Shown piece after piece: positions 1 to 5,262 of a stretch of DNA of 6,604 nt; the first letter of the stretch is position 1; the number at the start of each line of letters is the position of its first letter. Below the pieces are notes generated by a model. It was given only the letters and a program-made list of their open reading frames with translations, made no database searches and was not told where the DNA came from. The stretch is from Candidatus Lithacetigena glycinireducens (GTDB lineage: Bacteria > Coprothermobacterota > HKB111): the NCBI GenBank assembly GCA_018725485.1, contig QLUP01000056.1:1-6604 (forward strand), in the 5' to 3' direction. The position numbers and the translations under genes are program-made.

Positions 1-129
1 AAAAGAGTTAGAATTGAAAAAAAACCCTGGGTGATTTTAGACAATGAGGGAGTCAAGTCGGTTAGTTTGTTGGCTCCGCCAGTGGTGATTTCTTTAATTA
101 AACAATTGGTTAAGGTTTTGCGACTTTAG
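1..129 (+). CDS. C-terminal end of an unidentified protein (partial)
   Basis: Frame 1 is open from the window edge to TAG at 127-129 and gives 42 residues ending in VVISLIKQLVKVLRL. The tail has a short charged start (KRVRIEKKPW), a VILDNEG segment and a hydrophobic, amphipathic-looking end. The gene starts outside the window, so neither its length nor its family can be judged, and I do not recognise it. A strong promoter for the next transcript begins only 6 nt after its stop, so the gene boundary is tight. It is supported as real by the open frame running into the window and by the sensible boundary, not by homology. Confidence 0.5.
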   Translation, partial: KRVRIEKKPWVILDNEGVKSVSLLAPPVVISLIKQLVKVLRL

Positions 130-134
130 TGGGA

Positions 135-162
135 TTGACAGCCATTTTTGATTTGCTATAAT
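135..162 (+). promoter_or_regulatory. Near-consensus sigma-70 promoter with extended -10
   Basis: TTGACA (135-140) and TATAAT (157-162) are both perfect matches, separated by 16 bp, and TG precedes the -10 box by one base (TGC at 154-156), which makes it an extended -10. Transcription should start near 169-170. No convincing reading frame with a ribosome binding site follows, while a structured RNA and an intrinsic terminator do, so this looks like the promoter of a stable noncoding RNA. Confidence 0.85.
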
Positions 163-168
163 GAAAAT

Positions 169-367
169 AGAAAGGAATGTTGGCAGTGCCCTGTTGGGAA
201 TTATGTTTACTAGTTTCTAACCGGGCCCTGCTCCTTCTAATTAGATTTTGGGACAAATGTTTTTTTCGGGAGTCTGATATGATCCCCTCCCATCGGGAGA
301 GGACTAGGACACCCACTTGGATTATTTTCCAGAGAATTCTTTTAGAAGAAAAGCAGGGCTATGTCAA
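169..367 (+). ncRNA. Structured noncoding RNA, 6S RNA-like candidate
   Basis: This is a transcript of about 200 nt bounded by a consensus promoter and an intrinsic terminator. Its ends pair: 180-185 (TTGGCA) with 362-367, then a 2x2 internal loop, then 188-195 (GCCCTGTT) with 352-359, one G-U in each helix. On the 3' side just inside this stem lies a small hairpin, TTCTT 337-341 with AAGAA 346-350. An upper interrupted stem pairs 227-234 (CCTGCTCC) with 301-308, and GGG 223-225 with CCC 312-314. An apical hairpin CTCCC-ATC-GGGAG sits at 287-299. A closing stem, large central bubble with a 3'-side hairpin and a bulged apical stem is the architecture of bacterial 6S RNA, which binds RNA polymerase holoenzyme. 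The family name rests on hand folding only; it could be another lineage-specific RNA. CAGGGC (354-359) could also pair with GCCCTG at 225-230, giving an alternative fold. Confidence 0.5.
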
Positions 368-371
368 AAAT

Positions 372-404
372 AGTCAGTTAATTACTGGCTGTTTTTGTTT
401 TTTT
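372..404 (+). terminator. Intrinsic terminator of the noncoding RNA
   Basis: AGTCAGT (372-378) pairs with ACTGGCT (384-390), 7 bp with one G-U, around a 5-nt loop. The tail 391-404 is G, five T, G, seven T. An A-run (366-370) just upstream could pair with the T-tail and make it partly bidirectional. It ends the transcript started at about 169 and isolates it from the transketolase cassette, whose first ATG lies about 380 bp further on. Confidence 0.85.
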
Positions 405-499
405 GATTTGACAATGTTTTTTTGTCGCAATTACTGGACGAAGCGCGAACCTTTTTTGAACAAAAAATGCTTGATTAGCTCCGCTCCGCGTTTTGGCTC

Positions 500-547
500 G
501 GGCGTGGCGGAATTCCTTTCCCCCAACCCCCTCCTTCCGCCACGCCC
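500..547 (-). repeat. Inverted repeat, 13-bp stem with conserved loop (copy A)
   Basis: GGGCGTGGCGGAA (500-512) pairs perfectly with TTCCGCCACGCCC (535-547) around a 22-nt loop. Read on the - strand the loop contains GGGGGTTGGGGGAAAGGAA, nearly the same as the loop of the element at 6351-6395, although the stems share no sequence. A conserved purine-rich loop with a variable but self-complementary stem points to a dispersed repeat family rather than an isolated terminator. There is no T-tract at the exit on either strand. CTCCGCTC just upstream (479-486) also recurs beside the second copy (6430-6437). Confidence 0.75.
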
Positions 548-585
548 TCGCTCGAACTGCCCTTTTTTTCGGCGGAATTGGAGGC

Positions 586-606
586 CGTGCCAATTTCATT
601 GGCGCG
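586..606. repeat. GC-rich hairpin
   Basis: CGTGCCAAT (586-594) pairs with ATTGGCGCG (598-606), 9 bp with one G-U, around TTC. No U-tract follows on either strand, so it is not a typical terminator. It sits in the GC-rich half of the spacer next to inverted repeat copy A and may belong to the same hairpin-rich element. Confidence 0.5.
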
Positions 607-689
607 CCGCCTGAATTTATTATTATCTTATCAAATTGAGCAAAATATTTCAATATAAAAAAATATAAAAAATAGGGTACAACAAAAGA

Positions 690-718
690 TTGACAAACTA
701 AACAAAAAGATGTAAGTT
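690..718 (+). promoter_or_regulatory. Possible promoter of the 94-aa/transketolase cassette
   Basis: TTGACA (690-695) is a perfect -35 box, preceded by a long AT-rich stretch. At a 17-bp spacing the best -10 is TAAGTT (713-718), a weak match; TATATT at 720-725 is a better box but too far away (24 bp). Starting near 725 would place the palindrome 725-747 at the very start of the leader. It is the only credible promoter before the cassette. Confidence 0.35.
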
Positions 719-724
719 TTATAT

Positions 725-747
725 TAACAGGAAATGGTTTCCTGTTA
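725..747 (+). promoter_or_regulatory. 10-bp palindrome in the cassette leader
   Basis: TAACAGGAAA (725-734) is perfectly complementary to TTTCCTGTTA (738-747), with TGG between. It lies between the putative promoter and the ribosome binding site of the 94-aa gene. It could be a dimeric repressor operator overlapping the start of transcription, or a 5' mRNA stem. The next T-run (756-760) is 9 nt away, so an attenuator is less likely. Confidence 0.5.
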
Positions 748-770
748 GAAACAGCTTTTTAACAAACAGA

Positions 771-777
771 AGGAGGT
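771..777 (+). promoter_or_regulatory. Strong Shine-Dalgarno site for the 94-aa gene
   Basis: AGGAGGT lies 8 nt before ATG at 786 and fixes that start. The next gene has the same AGGAGGT at 1039-1045, 5 nt before its ATG. The - strand genes in this window lack sites of this strength, which is one sign that the cassette has a different expression style or origin. Confidence 0.8.
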
Positions 778-785
778 AACAAGCT

Positions 786-1070
786 ATGCAACGATCATCA
801 GATGAGATCAAAGCACGGTGCGCTTGCATCCTCGAAAACAAGAGTATTGTTGCTCTTGTGGAGGCAAGTAGTAGTCCATCGGCTGCCTATGAGATGATTT
901 TTGCTGAAACCAAAGATGTCTCAAAGGCAAAAGCCGGCAGATGGCTTGCGGTCCTTCGTCGGGACTATCCCACGGAATATCGCAAGTTGATTCCGAACCA
1001 CACCAGCCACGCCGCAACCGGCACGGCACAGACAGAAAAGGAGGTGCGTCATGAGAACGGCTCGAGTTGA
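786..1070 (+). CDS. 94-aa protein of unknown function, coupled to transketolase
   Basis: I do not recognise this family. The protein is 94 residues, soluble by composition, with no signal peptide or membrane segment. Residues 1-70 look helical and end in a basic Arg/Tyr-rich stretch (GRWLAVLRRDYPTEYRKL), followed by a polar tail of about 25 residues that looks disordered. Two cysteines lie close together (CAC at 12-14). The start is set by AGGAGGT at 771. Its stop (TGA 1068-1070) lies 20 nt inside the transketolase-like gene, and that gene's Shine-Dalgarno lies inside this one, so the two are very likely translationally coupled and made in similar amounts. This suggests, without proving, a partner or regulator of the enzyme. 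GC content is high, as in the downstream gene. Confidence 0.75.
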   Translation: MQRSSDEIKARCACILENKSIVALVEASSSPSAAYEMIFAETKDVSKAKAGRWLAVLRRDYPTEYRKLIPNHTSHAATGTAQTEKEVRHENGSS

Positions 1071-2988
1071 AGACCTAGAATTGATTTGCCACGAAGTGCG
1101 ACGACGGATGTTCTCAACCATCCTCAACGCGGGAAGCGGCCATCTCGGTGGCTCGTCTTCCTCTGTTGAACTAATGGTGTCGCTATATTTCGGCGGAGTG
1201 TTGCGTTACGACCCCGCCGATCCTCGCCATCTGAATCGTGACAGAGTGCTTGTGCGAGGCCACCTTGGTCCGCTTCGCTACAGCATCTTCTCGTTACTCG
1301 GTTGGGTCAAAGAAGAAGAGTTGCTGACCTACCGCCGTCTCGGTTCTCGTCTCCAAGGGCATGAAGCAATGGAATCGGTGCCGGGAGTAGATATCACTCC
1401 AAGCGGATCGCTCGGCATGCTTCTCTCCTACGGAGTTGGAGCCGCCGTTGCTCTACGCGACAGCGGGAGCGACGCACGCGTTTACGTATTCTTGGGGGAC
1501 GGCGAGGAACAAGAGGGTAACGTGAGTGAGGCGGCGCGTCATGTGGCACACCTCAAACTCAACAATCTAACCTGCATCCTTGACAGAAACACAAGGCAAC
1601 TCTCGCGTCCGACAAGTACCGCTGACGGAGCTACTGACCTGAAACGTGTCTGGGAGGGGTACGGTTGGCAAATGAAAGAGATTGCCGATGGGCACTCGAT
1701 CACACAAATTCTCGACACTTTCCACAGTGTCGAGAATTGTGGCAAGCCACTACTCATCGTCGCAAACACAGTCAAAGGATATGGTGTCGCTGGAGCAGAG
1801 ACGCATTTTAGCGGTTACCATACCATCGGTGTTTGCACGCCGGAGCTCGTCAAACAGGCAATTCAAGAGCAGGAATCCTTATTGAGGACTACTCTCGGCC
1901 GCGAAGGGAACTTCGCGGAAATACTGGAAAAAGCTGTGCGGCAAATTCCTCGACCGTCCTGTTTTGATAGACCGGTTGTCGCGAAGGTGGACAACCCAAG
2001 TTTCGCTTTCAAACCAACTGGCGATGAACAAAGCGTTGTGGACGCTTTCGTAACATATCTCCAGCAACTCACGGTGCAGACCGAAAATATCAAACCCCTG
2101 CGTCTGTATGTGATGACGGCAGATCTGATTCAACTGGACCAAGTCACTCTTTCCGGTTTGGACAGGCCAGACGTTCACTACTTCGACGTGGGAATTCGAG
2201 AACAACACCTGCTTGCGATGGCGCACGGTATTTCAGTCACGGAAAGCAGCTCCAGAATTCTCATCAACTACGGAGACGCTTTCTTGTATCGAGGGTCGGA
2301 TCAGCTTCATGCCGCCGCCCAAGCTGGAAGCAGGATGGTCATCGTCGGCGATGACGGCGGTCTAAGCGGAGCTGGAAATGGCTCAACGCATCAGTCGAGC
2401 GGTCAACCGGGAATATTGCTCACCATGCCGGGAGTTACATTCCTAGAGCCGGCGGATGTGGAAGATTTCTACAACTGTCTTAATTGGGTGTTGAGCAAAT
2501 ACCCGCGTGGACCAGTGTACATCCGGCTTCACAACGCACCGGTTCAAAGCATTACCCTGCCGCCTGGCGGACAAAGGAATGTACACTTTTTCACAGTGTA
2601 CGAGCCTACCGTCAAACTACAGGCAGTAGTGGTAAGCGCTGGTCTAGTGACGCATGGAGCCATCGAAGCAGCTCGAAGGCTCGAGAGCCGCGATATTGGT
2701 GTGCGGGTAGTGAATGTCATCAACCCTAAGTCTCTCGATAAGGAGTTTGTGGGACTTTTGGGAGACGGACTACCCGTTCTTACTGTGTACAACGGAAGTG
2801 CCGCTGTGCTTCAGTTCGCCGTGGCGAAAGCAGCAATGGAATGTGAGACACCACGGCCATCTCGGATTGTAGGACACGGCTTTGACATTGGCACCTCCGG
2901 AAAGATTAACGACCTCATCAAACACTTCAAGATCGACGGTGCTGGGATTGAGGAAGTCATGAGGCAAAAATTTCCGGAGATCTTCTGA
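1051..2988 (+). CDS. Transketolase-family thiamine diphosphate enzyme
   Basis: Full-length (645 aa), cytoplasmic, with three domains in the usual order. The N-terminal diphosphate-binding domain (about 1-300) has GSGHLGGSSSSVELM (H31), RGHLGPLRY (H71), LGSRLQGHEAM, and the cofactor motif GDG at 149-151 with DRN at 178-180, giving Mg2+ ligands D150 and N180 at the family's spacing. The pyrimidine-binding domain (about 325-500) has GIREQH with catalytic Glu384, STHQ with H447, and IRLHN with R492. The C-terminal domain spans about 520-645. Transketolases move two-carbon ketol units between sugar phosphates; DXS, a relative of similar size, makes deoxyxylulose phosphate. The motifs lean to transketolase, but N443 replaces the usual Asp before G(P/A)THQ, a residue that contacts the donor substrate, so the substrate is open. 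The start is supported by AGGAGGT at 1039-1045. Sampled lines are 47-60% GC, against about 32% in the - strand operon. Confidence 0.9.
   Translation: MRTARVEDLELICHEVRRRMFSTILNAGSGHLGGSSSSVELMVSLYFGGVLRYDPADPRHLNRDRVLVRGHLGPLRYSIFSLLGWVKEEELLTYRRLGSRLQGHEAMESVPGVDITPSGSLGMLLSYGVGAAVALRDSGSDARVYVFLGDGEEQEGNVSEAARHVAHLKLNNLTCILDRNTRQLSRPTSTADGATDLKRVWEGYGWQMKEIADGHSITQILDTFHSVENCGKPLLIVANTVKGYGVAGAETHFSGYHTIGVCTPELVKQAIQEQESLLRTTLGREGNFAEILEKAVRQIPRPSCFDRPVVAKVDNPSFAFKPTGDEQSVVDAFVTYLQQLTVQTENIKPLRLYVMTADLIQLDQVTLSGLDRPDVHYFDVGIREQHLLAMAHGISVTESSSRILINYGDAFLYRGSDQLHAAAQAGSRMVIVGDDGGLSGAGNGSTHQSSGQPGILLTMPGVTFLEPADVEDFYNCLNWVLSKYPRGPVYIRLHNAPVQSITLPPGGQRNVHFFTVYEPTVKLQAVVVSAGLVTHGAIEAARRLESRDIGVRVVNVINPKSLDKEFVGLLGDGLPVLTVYNGSAAVLQFAVAKAAMECETPRPSRIVGHGFDIGTSGKINDLIKHFKIDGAGIEEVMRQKFPEIF
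1707..1738 (+). repeat. Perfect 13-bp inverted repeat inside the transketolase gene
   Basis: AATTCTCGACACT (1707-1719) and AGTGTCGAGAATT (1726-1738) flank the 6-nt loop TTCCAC. It encodes ILDTFHSVEN in the N-terminal domain without disturbing the frame. Its inner part, ACACTTT followed by CACAGTGT, recurs at 2583-2599. Confidence 0.8.
1899..1918 (+). repeat. Intragenic 8-bp hairpin with GGAA loop
   Basis: CCGCGAAG (1899-1906) pairs perfectly with CTTCGCGG (1911-1918) around GGAA, in the linker between the first two domains of the transketolase (residues GREGNFAE). Confidence 0.7.
2581..2601 (+). repeat. Intragenic 7-bp inverted repeat sharing the core of 1707-1738
   Basis: GTACACT (2581-2587) pairs with AGTGTAC (2595-2601) around TTTTCAC. 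AGTGTACAT at 2514-2522 can compete for ATGTACACT (2579-2587) with 9 bp. It lies at the junction of the pyrimidine-binding and C-terminal domains of the transketolase. Confidence 0.6.
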
Positions 2989-2996
2989 ACCCCCAA

Positions 2997-3037
2997 CCCA
3001 GGGATACTGCGAAAGCTTTTCCCTGGGCTTTTTCTTT
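2997..3037 (+). terminator. Intrinsic terminator of the transketolase cassette
   Basis: CCCAGGGA (2997-3004) pairs with TCCCTGGG (3020-3027). The loop contains a small GC-GAAA-GC hairpin (3009-3016), and the tail C, five T, C, three T follows at 3028-3037. It begins 9 nt after the transketolase stop. There is no T-tract in the other direction, so it serves only the + strand; I see no terminator for the converging - strand operon. Confidence 0.85.
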
Positions 3038-3040
3038 GTG

Positions 3041-3841
3041 CTAGTCGTTTTTCTTTACCGCTTGCCACAACGCAAAAGTTTGTGACATAAACACCATATC
3101 ATTAGATGTTCTTAACCTTACGAAATCAACGGCTATATCATACTGTTCTTTAGTCATAAGAATCTGCTCGCCCAGGCAGACAACTGACATTGCTGCCAAT
3201 AATTTATCTGTGTTTTTATCTTCAAATTTCCACGAGAATGTTTCCTCCCAATATTTAACTTCAGTCTCTTTTTCTAAATTGGCAGTAATGTTAGTAATCT
3301 CTTTGTATCGCGGGAGAATATCATAATTTCTTACCAACGAGCGCAAAATCAAGTCATCGCCCATTTTTGGCTTCATAAGAAAGATGCAACCGCCCGGAGC
3401 TGTAAGTTTCAGGAAGTTATCTATAAAACCTTCGTACATATTAAAACCGCAGTAGATGAAGCCAAATTTGTGCCCAAGAGAGAAAATTTTTTCCAAAGAA
3501 AAAGCATTATCTTGGATAGTTTCAACGAGTGGATTTTTAAGTAACTCAATCTGATTAAGAGCGTCTTTATTTGAATCTGTACAGATTATCTTACTTGTTG
3601 ATTCAGAAAAATATCTTTGCAACCAGCCATAAGCCCCACATCCTATGTCCACCATTAAAATTTTATCTCTACCAAACCTCTTTTTCGTGTCTGTAATTGC
3701 GCGACTAATTAAGTCAATGTACTTGTCTATTCCTTGCCACCGATTATTTTGAAAAGAGAGATAATCGCAGGCTTCGTAGTAACCGTTACTCGTTGAGAAT
3801 ATCTTGTAAAAATCAGTGTAATTTGAATAATCAGTTTTCAT
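3041..3841 (-). CDS. Class I SAM-dependent methyltransferase
   Basis: 266 aa, cytoplasmic. The Rossmann core begins at about residue 60: motif I ILMVDIGCGAYG (D65, G67, G69), then IICTDSN with D89 as the acidic residue expected to bind the ribose of S-adenosylmethionine, then a motif IV region around FGFIYCGFNMYEG (126-138), and the post-core strand APGGCIFLMKP (148-158). Residues 1-59 and about 160-266 are not recognised and probably define the acceptor; the N-terminus is rich in Tyr/Phe (NYTDFYKIF, NGYYEACDYL). The acceptor is unknown. ATG at 3839-3841 overlaps the stop of the synthetase-like gene by 11 nt, so it is the last gene of the operon and probably translationally coupled. The stop is TAG. 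It converges on the transketolase with a gap of about 50 bp. Confidence 0.85.
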   Translation of the reverse strand: MKTDYSNYTDFYKIFSTSNGYYEACDYLSFQNNRWQGIDKYIDLISRAITDTKKRFGRDKILMVDIGCGAYGWLQRYFSESTSKIICTDSNKDALNQIELLKNPLVETIQDNAFSLEKIFSLGHKFGFIYCGFNMYEGFIDNFLKLTAPGGCIFLMKPKMGDDLILRSLVRNYDILPRYKEITNITANLEKETEVKYWEETFSWKFEDKNTDKLLAAMSVVCLGEQILMTKEQYDIAVDFVRLRTSNDMVFMSQTFALWQAVKKND

Positions 3842-5222
3842 ATAATTTTGAATTTAACGATGGGCAAAGTATATTAAGATACTCACCCAAAAAACTTAAT
3901 ACTTTTTTGGTGTTATTTTTCTGTGATGAATTCGTTAACATAGGCTGGATCACTTTAGGTAACTCATCAAAAATAAGAAGTAAGATTTTCCTGGTATTTC
4001 CGCACTCAATAAGATTTTCTATCTCTTTCCTCATGCCTTTGAGTGTGTTCGTAACGTTATATTGATGTTTTTTATCAATTGAGCATCTTTTGAGATTGTC
4101 GACAAATTTATTGAATTTTGTCAATTTTCGTTTGATGTGTTCTGTGGTAGAAGCCCATTCATAATCTTTGTGGGGAGCCCCGAAACTCAACAACAAAGTC
4201 AATCTTGCATTCTCCGGTCCGGCTATTTCTATTAGCTGGGATAACGTTGTTCCGTGTCCTCTCGAAGCAGAATCTACATGACTGTTCTTGGTGATCGAAC
4301 CAAGAAAGAAGTATTCGTGCGTTGATAGGTGGGGTGGTAGTAAGATTGTTTCTGTGTATATTCTTTTGGCTACCCAATTTTGCAGATGCCTCTCGACAAA
4401 AAATATATCGATCGGCAAAATCTCTTGCGAGTTTGAATAAAGCTCACTGGCAATGGATGAAACTTTTTTATCAGGGTTTTTTATTTTGTGCAAAAATTCT
4501 TTGAAAATATCTCGCGCGTTTGACTGATTGATTGCTAAATCTTTCAGGTAAGGATATATCGCGTTGAAGATACTAAGAAATTCAGCGTCAAACATCGGAT
4601 CTATAATATATTCGTCTATGCACGTGCCAATTGAATCATTGCGCTCAAATGACCACTCGTCATCTAGTTTGTCTAACGATTCGGCAACCATGGCTTTTGC
4701 AGTTGGTAGCGAGAACTTTGTTTCATTTAATCTATTTACAGCTAGATTTCTAAATAACAGGTCAGGATAATTTAATGATTTATTGTTGTTGTGTATTGTG
4801 ATAAATCTTTTCTCCCTATAAATATCAAAGACCGAACAAACAAATTCTTGATACCGCTGGTTAGTTGTATTAAAGTAGTCGTTGTAATCGCAACTTACTT
4901 GAATACTTCTCAAATCTTTCAGAATTATATCACTAAAATAATCCAAAACGCTTATTGGTTCAGTGAATTTATGTAAGTGCTTTTTCGGAATCTTATAAAA
5001 ATTGAAAATAAGATCTAATGTTTTTTTATCTACATCATTTAGTTTTTGTTTTTGTAGAAAATTTGATACTGCATTTGTAATCTTAAAAACAGTAGAACCG
5101 CTATAATGCATGCAAATTGGGAATCGAACAGAGAATCCCTGTTTTCGTTTCCATCTAGCCCAAACGTCAGCCAATACAAAGATTCTTGCGTGACTTAGGC
5201 TTAGCGGGCACACAGGATGCAT
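3831..5222 (-). CDS. LeuRS-like class I aminoacyl-tRNA synthetase paralogue, degenerate active site
   Basis: The open frame gives 463 aa. Residues 4-46 (LSLSHARIFVLADVWARWKRKQGF...FPICMHYSG) align with the first half of the leucyl-tRNA synthetase Rossmann fold. Residues 94-141 match the conserved LeuRS stretch around YNDYFNTTNQRYQEFV, 270-295 (IDIFFVERHLQNWVAKRIY) the segment before KMSKS, and 316-357 (SRGHGTTL...LLSFGAPHKDYEW) the KMSKS region. HIGH is SLSH (8-11), keeping only the last His, and KMSKS reads VDSAS (316-320), losing both lysines. Size and sequence leave no room for a LeuRS editing domain; the last 80 or so residues form a helical tail. It is unlikely to be the cell's LeuRS. 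A tRNA-independent amino-acid transfer role, or a non-catalytic one, is possible but inferred. Homology continues upstream of this ATG in the same frame (YFLDIAHMHP), so the true start is probably ATG 5257-5259, one base out of frame. Confidence 0.8.
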   Translation of the reverse strand: MHPVCPLSLSHARIFVLADVWARWKRKQGFSVRFPICMHYSGSTVFKITNAVSNFLQKQKLNDVDKKTLDLIFNFYKIPKKHLHKFTEPISVLDYFSDIILKDLRSIQVSCDYNDYFNTTNQRYQEFVCSVFDIYREKRFITIHNNNKSLNYPDLLFRNLAVNRLNETKFSLPTAKAMVAESLDKLDDEWSFERNDSIGTCIDEYIIDPMFDAEFLSIFNAIYPYLKDLAINQSNARDIFKEFLHKIKNPDKKVSSIASELYSNSQEILPIDIFFVERHLQNWVAKRIYTETILLPPHLSTHEYFFLGSITKNSHVDSASRGHGTTLSQLIEIAGPENARLTLLLSFGAPHKDYEWASTTEHIKRKLTKFNKFVDNLKRCSIDKKHQYNVTNTLKGMRKEIENLIECGNTRKILLLIFDELPKVIQPMLTNSSQKNNTKKVLSFLGEYLNILCPSLNSKLYEN

Positions 5223-5243
5223 GTGGGCAATATCGAGAAAATA

Positions 5244-5259
5244 TTTTTTTCTTTTTCAT
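5244..5259 (-). other. Poly-A slippage or frameshift site at the true start of the synthetase-like gene
   Basis: On the - strand ATG (5259-5257) is followed by AAAAA, G and AAAAAAA (5250-5244). As written, this ATG gives a dead 29-codon frame. Removing one A gives MKKKKYFLDIAHMHP and joins the synthetase frame, restoring 475 aa and the N-terminal strand expected before the HIGH region. The ATG lies 3 nt after the SGNH hydrolase stop, as expected of an operon start. The run could be an assembly or sequencing indel, a transcriptional slippage site, or a phase-variable switch. Confidence 0.7.
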
Positions 5260-5262
5260 AGC

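Larger units (their letters stand above)
405..689. other. Intergenic stretch without a supportable gene
   Basis: No frame here has a plausible ribosome binding site or protein-like composition. The left half is GC-rich and dominated by inverted repeats (500-547 and 586-606). From about 611 to 680 the sequence is very AT-rich, with runs of A and TATAAA-like strings, and could serve as an UP-element-like region for the promoter at 690. Frames that stay open on both strands simply read through the hairpins. Confidence 0.6.

Noticed and set aside
169-404. Riboswitch or T-box attenuator controlling the transketolase cassette
   Set aside because: The terminator is about 380 bp before the first ATG, with a repeat element and a second promoter candidate between; the unit looks self-contained.
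408-436. TTGACA at 408-413 as a promoter
   Set aside because: No acceptable -10 box at 16-18 bp (TTACTG only), and it would fire into a gene-free repeat region.
500-547. Intrinsic terminator or CRISPR repeat
   Set aside because: No U-tract at either exit and no regular spacing of repeats; the conserved loop points to a dispersed inverted repeat instead.
177-614. Long + strand open frame (145 codons) across the left spacer
   Set aside because: It runs through the structured RNA, its terminator and inverted repeat copy A, has no ribosome binding site, and its translation is low-complexity and rich in Cys, Phe, Arg and Pro.
378-653. - strand open frame of 91 codons in the same spacer
   Set aside because: It overlaps the terminator and both GC-rich hairpins; composition (Lys/Arg/Ala/Pro) reflects the repeats and no start signal is seen.
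1051-2988. Naming the enzyme DXS (dxs) or classical transketolase (tktA)
   Set aside because: The motifs are shared by both families, and the N443 change leaves the substrate undecided.
3831-5222. Annotation as functional leucyl-tRNA synthetase (leuS)
   Set aside because: HIGH and KMSKS are degenerate, no editing domain is recognisable and the length is about half that of LeuRS.
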